From: Gammaproteobacteria bacterium
GTDB lineage: Bacteria; Pseudomonadota; Gammaproteobacteria; Pseudomonadales; Azotimanducaceae
NCBI GenBank assembly: GCA_009846005.1
Contig: VXYL01000057.1
Location: forward strand, 88,391 to 152,390
DNA: 64,000 bases
Direction of reading: 5' to 3'
Made by a program: the position numbers and the translations under genes. The notes under the pieces were generated by a model, which worked only from the letters and a program-made list of their open reading frames with translations, was not told where the DNA came from and made no database searches. Of the stretch, positions 33,001 through 41,417 are shown one piece after another. Each line of letters begins with the position of its first letter. Position 1 is the stretch's first letter.

Positions 33001-33064
33001 GCGCCTCGGATCCGGCGGACGGGGAGAGTCCCGCTGTCTTGTGTTGGGTCGCCAAAAGAATCAG

Positions 33065-35479
33065 TTACCGCGCCGCGATCGGCACCGTACCCACCACGTC
33101 GTCGATGACGAGTTCGGCGATGTCATCGTCGGTTAGGCCCGCGTATTCCCTGAGGATTTCGCTCGAATGCTCCCCGAGCAGCGGGGCGCGCTCGTTCGGC
33201 GGCGGTGCTGCGCGGCGGAACCGGTACGGTTGCGCCGGATAGCGCCTCGGGCCGAGGCCCGGACGATCCTGGACCAGCAGACCCCCGCGCGCCGCAAGGT
33301 GGGTATCCGCCAAGAGATCCGGACCGTTCATGACGGCACCCGCAGGTATGCCCGCAGCCTGCAGGTCCGCCATCAACGCCACGTGGTCGCGGGGGGCAGT
33401 CCACGCGGCAATGGCATCGCGACACCCGGCCGCGCCCTCGGCGACGGCTGCGTCGCCAATGAGCTCGGCGAGCGCGGCGCAATGGTCGGCGGTCTTGCAG
33501 GTGATGGCGATCCACCGGTTGTCTCGGCACGGATACACGCCCTGCAGCGGATAGTGGTGGTGACCGTTGCCGACCCGCCCGGGATCGACCCCGGCCAGCG
33601 ACCAGCCCGTCATGGCGTCCCCGACATAGAGGCTGCACGCCTCCACCTGGCCGAAGTCGATGTGCTGCCCCTCGCCGGTGCGGTCGCGGTGATTCAGCGC
33701 GGCGAACAGCGCGTTGGCACCCATGACCCCGGCAAACAGGTCGCCCCCCGTGGTTCCCGTGAACAGCGGTTCGCCGTCTGGATAGCCAGTGAGATGGGTG
33801 AAACCCGCCATCTGTTCGGTGGACATGCCGAACGCCACGTAGTCCCGCCACGGGCTGTCGGCCCCGAAGCCGGACAGCGAGATCATCACCAGGCGCGGAT
33901 TGATTTCACGCAGCGTGTCGTAGTCGAGCCCGAAGTTGGCCATGACGCGCGGCGTGTAGTTTTCGATGAGGATATCCGCGTCCCGCACCATCCTCTTGAT
34001 GATCGACACGCCGCGCGCGTCCTTGAGATTCAGCGTGATCCCCCGCTTGTTGCGATTCACCCAGTTGAAATAGGGAGAACTCTCCCAGCCCGGCAGGTCG
34101 GTGCCGGCGTGCGAGGCTGCGCTGCCGCGCCAGCCGTCGATGCGCTGTACCGACTCCACCTTGATGACCTCGGCACCGGCATCCGCGGCGATCTGCGCGC
34201 ACACCGGTCCGGCGAAGAACATGGACAGGTCGAGCACGCGCACACCGTCCAGCGGCAGCGGGCTGTCTCCGTCAGGGGTTTCACCGGATTGCGATGGGGG
34301 CGCCTCCGCCAAGCTCGAGAGCACCTGTTCGGTGTGTTCACCAAGCAACGGCGGCCGATAGGGGCGGGGTTCGGTTCCTGTGGCTCGAAACGGGATACCC
34401 GGCACCTCCACTGTCCCCGCCACCGGGTGGTCGAGAGGCACGATAAACCCCCGGTGCCGGTGCGGGGGCAGGGCGAACATTCCGGCCATGTCCGGCACGA
34501 GGCCAAAAGGTACTCGCCACGCCTGCGCCTGGTGGAACAGCGCCTCCGCAGTGCGATCCCCGAGCGCTTCCCGGAACGCGGCGCGAATCTCGTCCACGCG
34601 TTCGTCCGCGTTCACCCAGGAAACGCCCCGGTAGCGCTCGTCGTCCGCAATGTCCCTGCGACCGAAGAAATCGCACAGCATGCGCCATTGCCTGCCCGTC
34701 AAGGCGTTGATGCCGATGGTTCCGTCCGCCGTCGGCAGCATGCAGCATGCGCCCGCACCCGCGCCGACGCTGGAATACCGCTCGGGGACGATGCCCCGGT
34801 ATTCGTAGAGCATGGTGGGGATCTGCGCGCCGGCTAGTACTGCCTGCTGCACGCTCACGTCGACGTGGTCGCCGCGACCGTGGCGCATCCGGCCGAGCAC
34901 GGCGAGTTGCGTCGCGGCGGCCGCGAATGCGCCGGCCAGGGTCTCCGAGAGGGCGCCGCCCACCTGCAGCGGTTCGGCGTCGGGCAAGCCGCACAAATGG
35001 GTCCAGCCGCCGACCGCGCAGGAGACCAGGTGGGATGATTCGTAGGCGGAATGGGGCCCGAAGGACCCGAATCCCGAGATTGTCGTGAGCACGACCTCCG
35101 GATTCCAGCGTCGAAGCGCGTCGTAGCCGATACCCCGGGCATCGAGGGACTCCGCCGTCTCGCCCGCCACGACCACGTCGAACCGCTGCACCAGCGCCGC
35201 GAGTTGCTCCCGCCAGCGTGTCGTTTCGGCAGCGAGGACCACGCTGCGCTTGCTGGTGTTCAGGAAGAAGAAGGACGCGCTCGCCTCGTGCCGGGTCGGG
35301 CCGTCGGCGGCGTCGTCCGGGAACGGACCCATTTCCCGGGTCTCGTCACCCGTTCCGGGTCGTTCCACTTTCACGACATCGGCGCCGAGGTCGCCCAAGA
35401 GCTTCGCGCAGAACGGCGCGCCGATGCCCTCCGAGGTGTCGAGGACACGGACGCCGGCGAGTGGCGGCGGTCGGGTCAT
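33065..35479 (-). CDS. Double-domain CaiB/BaiF CoA-transferase
   Basis: 804 aa, two family III CoA-transferase units in tandem. Domain 1 (about 1-375) starts PPLAGVRVLDTSEGIGAPFCAKLLGDLGADVVKVE; domain 2 (about 395-790) starts LPLDGVRVLDLSMFFAGPVCAQIAADAGAEVIKVE. Both have the glycine-rich GFG-type loop (ISGFGSFGPHSAY and LSGFGADSPWRDY). Single-domain relatives form interlocked dimers, so the fusion probably makes an intramolecular dimer, with one active site possibly lost. ATG start. The acid and CoA donor are unknown. A separate 799-residue relative is encoded at 48022-50421. Confidence 0.92.
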   Translation of the reverse strand: MTRPPPLAGVRVLDTSEGIGAPFCAKLLGDLGADVVKVERPGTGDETREMGPFPDDAADGPTRHEASASFFFLNTSKRSVVLAAETTRWREQLAALVQRFDVVVAGETAESLDARGIGYDALRRWNPEVVLTTISGFGSFGPHSAYESSHLVSCAVGGWTHLCGLPDAEPLQVGGALSETLAGAFAAAATQLAVLGRMRHGRGDHVDVSVQQAVLAGAQIPTMLYEYRGIVPERYSSVGAGAGACCMLPTADGTIGINALTGRQWRMLCDFFGRRDIADDERYRGVSWVNADERVDEIRAAFREALGDRTAEALFHQAQAWRVPFGLVPDMAGMFALPPHRHRGFIVPLDHPVAGTVEVPGIPFRATGTEPRPYRPPLLGEHTEQVLSSLAEAPPSQSGETPDGDSPLPLDGVRVLDLSMFFAGPVCAQIAADAGAEVIKVESVQRIDGWRGSAASHAGTDLPGWESSPYFNWVNRNKRGITLNLKDARGVSIIKRMVRDADILIENYTPRVMANFGLDYDTLREINPRLVMISLSGFGADSPWRDYVAFGMSTEQMAGFTHLTGYPDGEPLFTGTTGGDLFAGVMGANALFAALNHRDRTGEGQHIDFGQVEACSLYVGDAMTGWSLAGVDPGRVGNGHHHYPLQGVYPCRDNRWIAITCKTADHCAALAELIGDAAVAEGAAGCRDAIAAWTAPRDHVALMADLQAAGIPAGAVMNGPDLLADTHLAARGGLLVQDRPGLGPRRYPAQPYRFRRAAPPPNERAPLLGEHSSEILREYAGLTDDDIAELVIDDVVGTVPIAAR

Positions 35480-35515
35480 GCGCGCATCCTAGCAGCCCGC
35501 ACCGCTATACGGCGC

Positions 35516-35555
35516 GTAGGGGCGGAGCTATCGCGCCCGAAGGGCGCCCCCGCCC
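35516..35555 (+). repeat. Palindromic repeat, D type with long loop
   Basis: GTAGGGGCGG opens and CCCGCCC closes; the loop contains its own small hairpin (GCGCCC...GGGCGC). Confidence 0.75.
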
Positions 35556-35592
35556 GTGTCCTTTTCCCGCATGCGGTCGGTTTGCCGGGCGA

Positions 35593-35617
35593 GGGACGGG
35601 ACAAGCCCGTCCCCTAC
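35593..35617 (-). repeat. Palindromic repeat, A type
   Basis: Full copy in the region between the divergent double CoA-transferase and the MFS gene. Confidence 0.9.
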
Positions 35618-35679
35618 GCCGGTAACGAGCCGGTGCCATTGGGTATGCTTTGGCGCTGTCGCCTCATCGAGAACTCCTG

Positions 35680-37074
35680 ATGGCGGACGCTCCCGCAGCA
35701 GCGTCGCCCGCGCACGGCGCGGACCGGGTGTCCTGGTCCACCGTCTTCGTCTACGGCGTGCCCACCGTCGGCGCCGGCTACATGTACCTGCTGATCGGCC
35801 TGTACGTGATGAAGTTCTCCACCGACGTCCTCTTGATCTCGCCGCTCGTCATGGGGCTCATCTTCAGCGCCTCCCGGGTATGGGATGCCGTGTCGGATCC
35901 ACTGGTCGGCTACCTCTCCGACCGCACGCGTTCGGTGTTCGGCCGGCGGCGCACCTGGATGGCGGCGAGCGTCGTGCCGATCTCGGCGACGTTCGTGATG
36001 ATCTTCGCGCCGCCGACCGGCCTTTCGGGCACGGGCCTCGTGATCTGGATGGCGGTCGCCATCATCGGCTTCTACTCGGTGATGACGGCGTTCTTCGTCC
36101 CCCACCTGTCGCTCGGCGCCGAACTGTCCACGAACTACCACGAGCGCAGCCGGCTGTTCGGTTTCCGGCACGGCTTCTACACAGTTGGCTCGATCCTTTC
36201 CCTCCTCACGATGCAGATCCTGATCGGCGCCGAAGCGGAAGGTCCGGGCGCGGCACGACAAAGCGCCTTCGAGACCTCGCTTCCGGCGTGCCTGTTCATG
36301 GCGTTGATGATCGTGTTCGCCGTCGCGAAACTCCGCGAGCGGCCCGAATTTCAGGGGCGCGTCAACGCCAACCCGCTGCGCGCCTTCGCCGACGTGTGGC
36401 GCAACCACCACGCGCGGCTGCTGATCATCGTCACGCTGATCGAGAACATCGGCTCGGCCGCCATCGGCGTGCTCACCCTGTACGTGGCGCAATACGTGGT
36501 CGGCGCGCCGCATATGGCGCCGCTGGTCATCCTCTTCTACATGATCCCGTCGGCCTTCTCCGTGCCGCTGTGGATTCCGCTGTCGCGACGAATCGGCAAG
36601 GTGCGGCTGTGGATGTACTCGATGCTCGGGACCGGTTTCTCGTTCGGGGCGATGTTCCTGTTGCCGTTCATGCCCATGGAGTTCCGACTGCCGTGGATCT
36701 TCCTGTTCGCGGTGTTCGCGGGTCTTGCCGCGGGTTGCGGCGGTACCATCGGTCCGTCGGTGCAGGGCGACGTCATCGACTACGACGAGCTACGCACCGG
36801 CGAACGCAAGGAAGGTTCCTATTTCGCGGCGTGGAACTTCGTCTACAAGAGCGCCATCGGCGTGATGCTGGCGCTCACGGGCTTCGTCCTCGAGCTATCC
36901 GGATTCGTGCCCAACCAGCCGCAGACGATGACCACGCAGATCTGGATGGTGGGCCTATACGGCATCTTTCCGTTGGTCTGCTACACCATCGGCGCGATCC
37001 TGTTCTCGCGCTTCAAACTGGACGAAGCGGCGTACCAGCAGATCCGCGCGCAGTTGGACACGCCAAAGCCGTAG
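35680..37074 (+). CDS. MFS transporter, GPH (sugar:cation symporter) type
   Basis: 464 aa with about 12 hydrophobic helices. Motifs typical of glycoside-pentoside-hexuronide symporters: GIxVMKFSTDVL-type start, AWDAVSDPLVGYLSDRTRS-like loop (here SRVWDAVSDPLVGYLSDRT), FGRRRTWM, and DVIDYDELRTGERKEGSYFAAWNF in the central half. Imports an unidentified, probably organic-acid or glycosidic, solute with H+ or Na+. The start is the ATG at 35680; an in-frame ATG at 35650 is also possible. The TAG stop lies in a palindromic repeat shared with the convergent argS. Confidence 0.9.
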   Translation: MADAPAAASPAHGADRVSWSTVFVYGVPTVGAGYMYLLIGLYVMKFSTDVLLISPLVMGLIFSASRVWDAVSDPLVGYLSDRTRSVFGRRRTWMAASVVPISATFVMIFAPPTGLSGTGLVIWMAVAIIGFYSVMTAFFVPHLSLGAELSTNYHERSRLFGFRHGFYTVGSILSLLTMQILIGAEAEGPGAARQSAFETSLPACLFMALMIVFAVAKLRERPEFQGRVNANPLRAFADVWRNHHARLLIIVTLIENIGSAAIGVLTLYVAQYVVGAPHMAPLVILFYMIPSAFSVPLWIPLSRRIGKVRLWMYSMLGTGFSFGAMFLLPFMPMEFRLPWIFLFAVFAGLAAGCGGTIGPSVQGDVIDYDELRTGERKEGSYFAAWNFVYKSAIGVMLALTGFVLELSGFVPNQPQTMTTQIWMVGLYGIFPLVCYTIGAILFSRFKLDEAAYQQIRAQLDTPKP

Positions 37075-37095
37075 GGGACGGGCTTGTCCCGTCTA
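37071..37095. repeat. A-type repeat shared by two convergent stop codons
   Basis: GTAGGGGACGGG, CTTGT, CCCGT, then CTAC: one arm is truncated so that GTAG occurs at both ends. The plus-strand TAG (37072-37074) ends the MFS gene and the minus-strand TAG (37093-37095) ends argS. Confidence 0.9.
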
Positions 37096-38784
37096 CATCC
37101 GGTCCACCGTCTCGATGCCGAGCAGGTCAAGTCCCCGCGATAGGGTGGCGGCGGTGTGTCGGCAGAGCAGGAGCCGATCGTTCCGGAACTCGCTGTCTAG
37201 CACCGGGCAGCGCTCGTAGAAGCGCATGAAGGCCGACGCGAGGTCGTAGAGATAGGTGCACAGGTGGTGCGGCATGACCGTCGCCGCGACCTGCTCCAGG
37301 GTCTCCTGGAAGCGGGCAAGCTGCAAAGCCAGTGCGTGCTCCTCCGGCTCGCCGATCGCCGGTTTCCCCTCCAGCGAGGCGGGGTCGACCTGGCCGCGCT
37401 GGAACAGGCTCTGGATTCGCGCGTAGGCGTATTGGAGGTACGGCGCCGTGTTGCCTTCGAATGACATCATGGCGTTCCAGTCGAAGACATAGTCGCCCGT
37501 GCGGTTCTTGGATAGATCCGCGTACTTGACGGCGCCGATGCCCACGGCACGCGCGACCCGATCCATTTCCTCGCCATCGAGTTCCGGATTCTTGGCCTCG
37601 ACGAGTTGCCGCGCCCTCGCAGTTGCCTCGTCGAGAAGGTCGAGCAGGCGCGTTCCGCCGCCTTCCCGTGTCTTGAACGGCCGACCGTCGGGCCCCAGCA
37701 TCGCGCCGAACGGGTGGTGCTCCAACGACGCACCCCCGTCATAGGACGCACGCTTGGCCAGCGCGAACAACTGCTTGAAGTGCAGGCTCTGCCTGGCATC
37801 GACGACGTAGAGCACGCGTTTGGCGTGCAGGGTCTCGGTCCGATACCGCACGGCGGCCAGGTCGGTCGAGTGGTACAGGTAGCCGCCGTCCGACTTGCGG
37901 ACGATGATCGGCGCGACCTTGCCGTCCTTGCCCTCGAACTCCGGAAGGAACGCGCACAGCGCGCCATCCGACTCGGTAAGCAACCCCTTCGCAAGCAGAT
38001 CCTCGACGACGCCGTCGAGATCGTCGTTGTAGGCGCTCTCGCCGCGTATGTGTTCCGCCTTGAGGCCGACGCCGAGACGGTCGTAGACGGTTTGGCAATG
38101 GGACATCGAGATGTCGATGTAGCGCCGCCAACGCGCAAGCGTCTCGGGGTCGCCGCCCTGCAGGTCGACGACTACCTGCCGCGCCCGGTCGGCGAATGCC
38201 GCATCGGCCGCGAATCGCGCACTCGCGTCGGTGTAGAACCGCTCGAGGTCGCCCAGTGCCTCGCTGTCCTCCCCGATGTCGTTGAGATGGGCGACAAGGC
38301 GACCGAAACCGGTGCCCCAATCGCCGACGTGGTTCTGGCGGATCACGTCGTAGCCCAAGGCCTCCAGCACCCGTGCCACGGCATCGCCGATGATGGTGCT
38401 GCGCAGGTGATGGACCTGCATTTCCTTGGCGAGATTCGGGTGCGAATAGTCCATCACGACACGCTCGCCACCACCGACCGGTTCTATCCGACCATCGGCA
38501 AGTGCTTCGGACAGGCAGTCGTCGTCGATGGTCAGGCTGATGAAACCGGGTCCCGTGACTTCGCAGCGCGCCACAATGCCCGAGAGATCGGCCACCTCGG
38601 CGACCCGCGATGCCAGGTCGCGGGGCTTCATCCCGAGACGCTTCGCCGCCGCCAGCGCGCCGTTGGCCTGGTAGTCGCCGAACTCCGGCCGCGTCGCCGG
38701 GCCCACGATGGCGGGCGCCGCGGCGGCACCCGCGTCCCGCAGCGCGGCTTGCAGGCGCTCGCCGAGCAATGTCTTGAGGTTCAC
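37093..38784 (-). CDS. argS: Arginyl-tRNA synthetase
   Basis: 563 aa class I synthetase. The ArgS-specific N-terminal domain is followed by SHPNLAKEMQVHHLRSTIIGD, holding the HIGH-like element, and the KMSK position is in FKTREGGGTRLLDLLDE. The DALR anticodon-binding region follows, with YLQYAYARIQSL. The start is GTG at 38784; its GTG overlaps the TGA of the upstream cold-shock gene (GTGA), so translation is coupled. An upstream ATG at 38811 would overlap that gene by 30 bases and lacks family similarity. The stop lies in a repeat. Confidence 0.97.
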   Translation of the reverse strand: MNLKTLLGERLQAALRDAGAAAAPAIVGPATRPEFGDYQANGALAAAKRLGMKPRDLASRVAEVADLSGIVARCEVTGPGFISLTIDDDCLSEALADGRIEPVGGGERVVMDYSHPNLAKEMQVHHLRSTIIGDAVARVLEALGYDVIRQNHVGDWGTGFGRLVAHLNDIGEDSEALGDLERFYTDASARFAADAAFADRARQVVVDLQGGDPETLARWRRYIDISMSHCQTVYDRLGVGLKAEHIRGESAYNDDLDGVVEDLLAKGLLTESDGALCAFLPEFEGKDGKVAPIIVRKSDGGYLYHSTDLAAVRYRTETLHAKRVLYVVDARQSLHFKQLFALAKRASYDGGASLEHHPFGAMLGPDGRPFKTREGGGTRLLDLLDEATARARQLVEAKNPELDGEEMDRVARAVGIGAVKYADLSKNRTGDYVFDWNAMMSFEGNTAPYLQYAYARIQSLFQRGQVDPASLEGKPAIGEPEEHALALQLARFQETLEQVAATVMPHHLCTYLYDLASAFMRFYERCPVLDSEFRNDRLLLCRHTAATLSRGLDLLGIETVDRM

Positions 38785-39239
38785 TCGGGAACGACGTCCT
38801 CGGCCTGCCAACCGCGCTCGCGTTCCACCGCGACGAAACTCACCGACTGGCCGTCGTCGAGGCTTGGCCGCTCGCCGTCTTGGCGTCGAATGGAGCGGTG
38901 ATGGACGAAGATCTCGTCGCCGTTCTCGCGGCGGACAAAGCCGTAGCCCTTGGTCCTGTCAAACCACTTCACCTCGCCGTTCTCGCGCTCTGCATCCGGG
39001 GGAAGGCTGGGCTGGCGTTGGCGACGACGCGGCGGGCGTTTGCGCGGTGGGCGTTCGACGGATGCCGGCTGCGCCTGCCGGGCCCGAAACCGCGCCGTGG
39101 TCACGGCGGTTACGGCGCCGACGACGAAGAACATGACCATCAGGACAAGGTACTTGCCATCGAGCAGGCGGAAATAGAGCTCCGTGGCAACGACAGCGCA
39201 AAGGGCGGCGACTACGACGGTGGTGACGATGGATTTCAT
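38781..39239 (-). CDS. Membrane protein with cytoplasmic cold-shock domain
   Basis: 152 aa. Two helices (SIVTTVVVAALCAVVATELYF and YLVLMVMFFVVGAVTAVTT) are joined by a short turn, then a basic Pro/Arg linker (PPRKRPPRRRQRQ), and from about residue 85 a cold-shock fold with the RNP motifs KGYGFV and DEIFVHH. The protein would hold a single-strand nucleic-acid binder at the membrane. The ATG at 39239 follows GAAGAGA; an ATG ten codons upstream is less likely. It overlaps argS by four bases. Confidence 0.88.
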   Translation of the reverse strand: MKSIVTTVVVAALCAVVATELYFRLLDGKYLVLMVMFFVVGAVTAVTTARFRARQAQPASVERPPRKRPPRRRQRQPSLPPDAERENGEVKWFDRTKGYGFVRRENGDEIFVHHRSIRRQDGERPSLDDGQSVSFVAVERERGWQAEDVVPE

Positions 39240-39324
39240 GGATTCTCTTCTCGATTGAGGGGTGATCAACCGATCACCTCGACGCCCGCATCCCCTTCCA
39301 TAGGGACCGCGAACGCATAATAGC

Positions 39325-39927
39325 TCAATCCTCGGTCGGTTCGACGCGCCGGATCGTCTCTATGACGATGGGTTCGGTCGGCACGTTTGCCATTCCGGCC
39401 ACTATGCCGGTCTCCACCAGTTCGATCTGCTCGGCCACCTCCATTCCTTCGGTCACGGCGCCGAATACGGTATAGCCCGGTCGATCCGGCGCGGCATCCA
39501 GCGACGTGTTGTCCTTCATGTTGATGTAGAACTGCGCGCCCGCGGAATCCGGATCGCTGGCCCGCGCCATGGCGATAGTCCCGCGGGTATTGCTGAGACC
39601 ATTCGCAGACTCGTTGGCCACGGTCTGCGGCGCCTCGCGATAGTTCATGTCGACGTCGAATCCGCCCGCTTGGATCACGAACGTGAACATCACCCGGTGG
39701 AAGATCAGGCCGTCATAGAAGCCTTCGTCGACGCGTTCGAGGAAGTTCCGGACCGTATTCGGCGCTTTGGAAGGCATGAGTTCCACGGTCATCGTCCCGA
39801 CTTCGGTGACGATCTCCACGCTGACATTGCCTTCTTCCGCGGCGATGCACACGGCGGCCAGAGCGACGGCGCAGATAGCGACGGCGCAGATAGCGACGGC
39901 GCAGATAAGGTCAACCACTCTCGACAT
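39325..39927 (-). CDS. Periplasmic cyclophilin-type peptidyl-prolyl isomerase
   Basis: 200 aa. Signal peptide (residues 1-30) made unusual by a threefold AVAIC repeat, then a cyclophilin domain: EVGTMTVELMPSKAPNTVRNFL, GFYDGLIFHRVMFTFVIQAGG, and GTIAMARASDPDSAGAQFYINM. Catalyses proline isomerisation during folding of exported proteins. The catalytic Arg (FHRV) and the QFYIN core are present. ATG at 39927. It stands 3 bases after pdxJ on the same strand, so it is possibly the last gene of the yciB-pdxJ operon. Confidence 0.93.
   Translation of the reverse strand: MSRVVDLICAVAICAVAICAVALAAVCIAAEEGNVSVEIVTEVGTMTVELMPSKAPNTVRNFLERVDEGFYDGLIFHRVMFTFVIQAGGFDVDMNYREAPQTVANESANGLSNTRGTIAMARASDPDSAGAQFYINMKDNTSLDAAPDRPGYTVFGAVTEGMEVAEQIELVETGIVAGMANVPTEPIVIETIRRVEPTED
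39870..39906 (-). repeat. 15-base tandem repeat in a signal peptide
   Basis: Units of AGCGACGGCGCAGAT are repeated without change, encoding the repeated AVAIC peptides of the cyclophilin leader. Slippage in this repeat would lengthen or shorten the hydrophobic core. Confidence 0.8.
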
Positions 39928-39930
39928 GGA

Positions 39931-40701
39931 TCAAGACTCCAGCTCTTCAAGGTATCGTCTAACCGTCGGCGCCAGTCCCGACTCCAAGGCGTCCGCGATG
40001 AGCGCATGGCCGATGGAAACCTCCGCAATCCCGCCCATCGAGACGAACCGCGCCAAGTTGACCAAATCGAGATCATGGCCGGCATTGACGCCCAATCCCC
40101 GCTCGTTGGCGTATCGCGCGGCATCCCGATAGGTCCGCCACGAGTCGCCCGCCTCGGGATGGTCAACACCCCGTTCGGCGACGATGTCGGCGTACGGCCC
40201 GGTGTAGAGTTCGATGCGGTCCGCGCCCAAACGCTTCGCCGCCCCGATGTGCACGGGTACCGGATCCATGAACAGGCTCACCCTGGCACCCCAGGACCCA
40301 TAACGCGAGACCAGTTGCTCTAACTGCGCCACGGTCATTGGGTTGGCGAGATTCCAGCCGTGGTCGGAGGTCAACTGCCCGTCGTCGTCGGGTACCAGCG
40401 TACACTGGTCGGGCCGGACGGTTTCGATGAGTTGATCGAAGCCCGGATAGCCCTCGCGGGCCGGCGCGGTGGGGTTGCCCTCGATGTTGAACTCCCTGTC
40501 CGGGTATTCCTCCAGCACCTCCTTCAAGGCGTAGACATCGTCGGCACGGATATGGCGCGCATCGGGACGTGGATGGACGGTGATTCCCGCAGCGCCCGCG
40601 TCAAGAATCGTGCGCGCGCAGTCGACGACGCTGGGGCGGTCGCCGCCGCGGGCATTCCGCAACCACGCGATCTTGTTGACGTTGACGGACAACGCCGTCA
40701 T
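39931..40701 (-). CDS. pdxJ: Pyridoxine 5'-phosphate synthase
   Basis: 256 aa. Condenses 1-deoxyxylulose 5-phosphate with 3-amino-2-oxopropyl phosphate in vitamin B6 synthesis; cytoplasmic TIM barrel. Conserved elements: LSVNVNKIAWLRNARGG, GITVHPRPDARHI, FNIEGNP, CTLVPDD, and NAGHDLDLVNL near the end. Its ATG at 40701 overlaps the TGA of yciB (ATGA), so translation is coupled. Confidence 0.95.
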   Translation of the reverse strand: MTALSVNVNKIAWLRNARGGDRPSVVDCARTILDAGAAGITVHPRPDARHIRADDVYALKEVLEEYPDREFNIEGNPTAPAREGYPGFDQLIETVRPDQCTLVPDDDGQLTSDHGWNLANPMTVAQLEQLVSRYGSWGARVSLFMDPVPVHIGAAKRLGADRIELYTGPYADIVAERGVDHPEAGDSWRTYRDAARYANERGLGVNAGHDLDLVNLARFVSMGGIAEVSIGHALIADALESGLAPTVRRYLEELES

Positions 40702-41309
40702 GCGTTGTCTCCGTCCGCCGTCGTCTTCCGGGGAGCCTCTCCCGACGGACCGGTCGCGTCCTTCGCCGGCAGCGACGGCAGTTGTCTCGTGGCGGCGAGG
40801 TAGACGAAGCTGCCCCCCACCAGGATGAACGACACGACGAACCCGGACACGAATTTGTAGTACACCCAGGTATCTTCGCTGAAGGTGTAGGCCACCCAGA
40901 TGTTGATCGTGCCCGATAGCGCGAATACGCCCGCCCAGCCGTAAGTGAGCGCTCGCCAGGCACGGTCGGGCAACACCATGACCTTGCCCAGCGCGCGTTG
41001 CACGTAGTTGCCCCGACCGATGAAGCGGCTGCCGATGATCACCAGCGCGAGGATCCAGTTGACGACGGTCGGTCGCCATTGGATGAACAGCGGATTGCGG
41101 AACATGAGCGTCATCGTGCCGAAGATCATGGCCGCCCAGAACACGAACCAGACTTGTCCCGGGACGGGCCAGCCCTTGAGCTTGAACACCGCGAGTTGGA
41201 TCACGGCAGCGGCCATCAGCGCGGCCGTCGCGTAGTAGATGTCCCGCCCCGTGGCGAGCCAGACGCCGAAGAAGGCGACGACCGGGAGAAAGTCGATGAG
41301 TTGCTTCAT
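40698..41309 (-). CDS. yciB: Inner-membrane protein YciB (septation/IspZ family)
   Basis: 203 aa with five or six membrane helices. QLIDFLPVVAFFGVWLATGRDIYYATAALM, IFGTMTLMFRNPLFIQWRPTVVNW and SGTINIWVAYTFSEDTWVYYKF are the family hallmarks. YciB contributes to cell-envelope integrity and division. The ATG at 41309 gives the usual N-terminus (MKQLIDFLP). The C-terminal tail after residue 175 is polar. The gene is divergent from the GMC gene and heads the operon with pdxJ and the cyclophilin. Confidence 0.94.
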   Translation of the reverse strand: MKQLIDFLPVVAFFGVWLATGRDIYYATAALMAAAVIQLAVFKLKGWPVPGQVWFVFWAAMIFGTMTLMFRNPLFIQWRPTVVNWILALVIIGSRFIGRGNYVQRALGKVMVLPDRAWRALTYGWAGVFALSGTINIWVAYTFSEDTWVYYKFVSGFVVSFILVGGSFVYLAATRQLPSLPAKDATGPSGEAPRKTTADGDNA

Positions 41310-41417
41310 GCGTTGGACGCCTTGCCGCGGGCGACTGCGATAGGGGGCGCTAATCATATCGCTAGCGTTCCACGCCGAAACACCGAACAATACGGTGGCG
41401 ATCCTTGAGAGGGAGTC

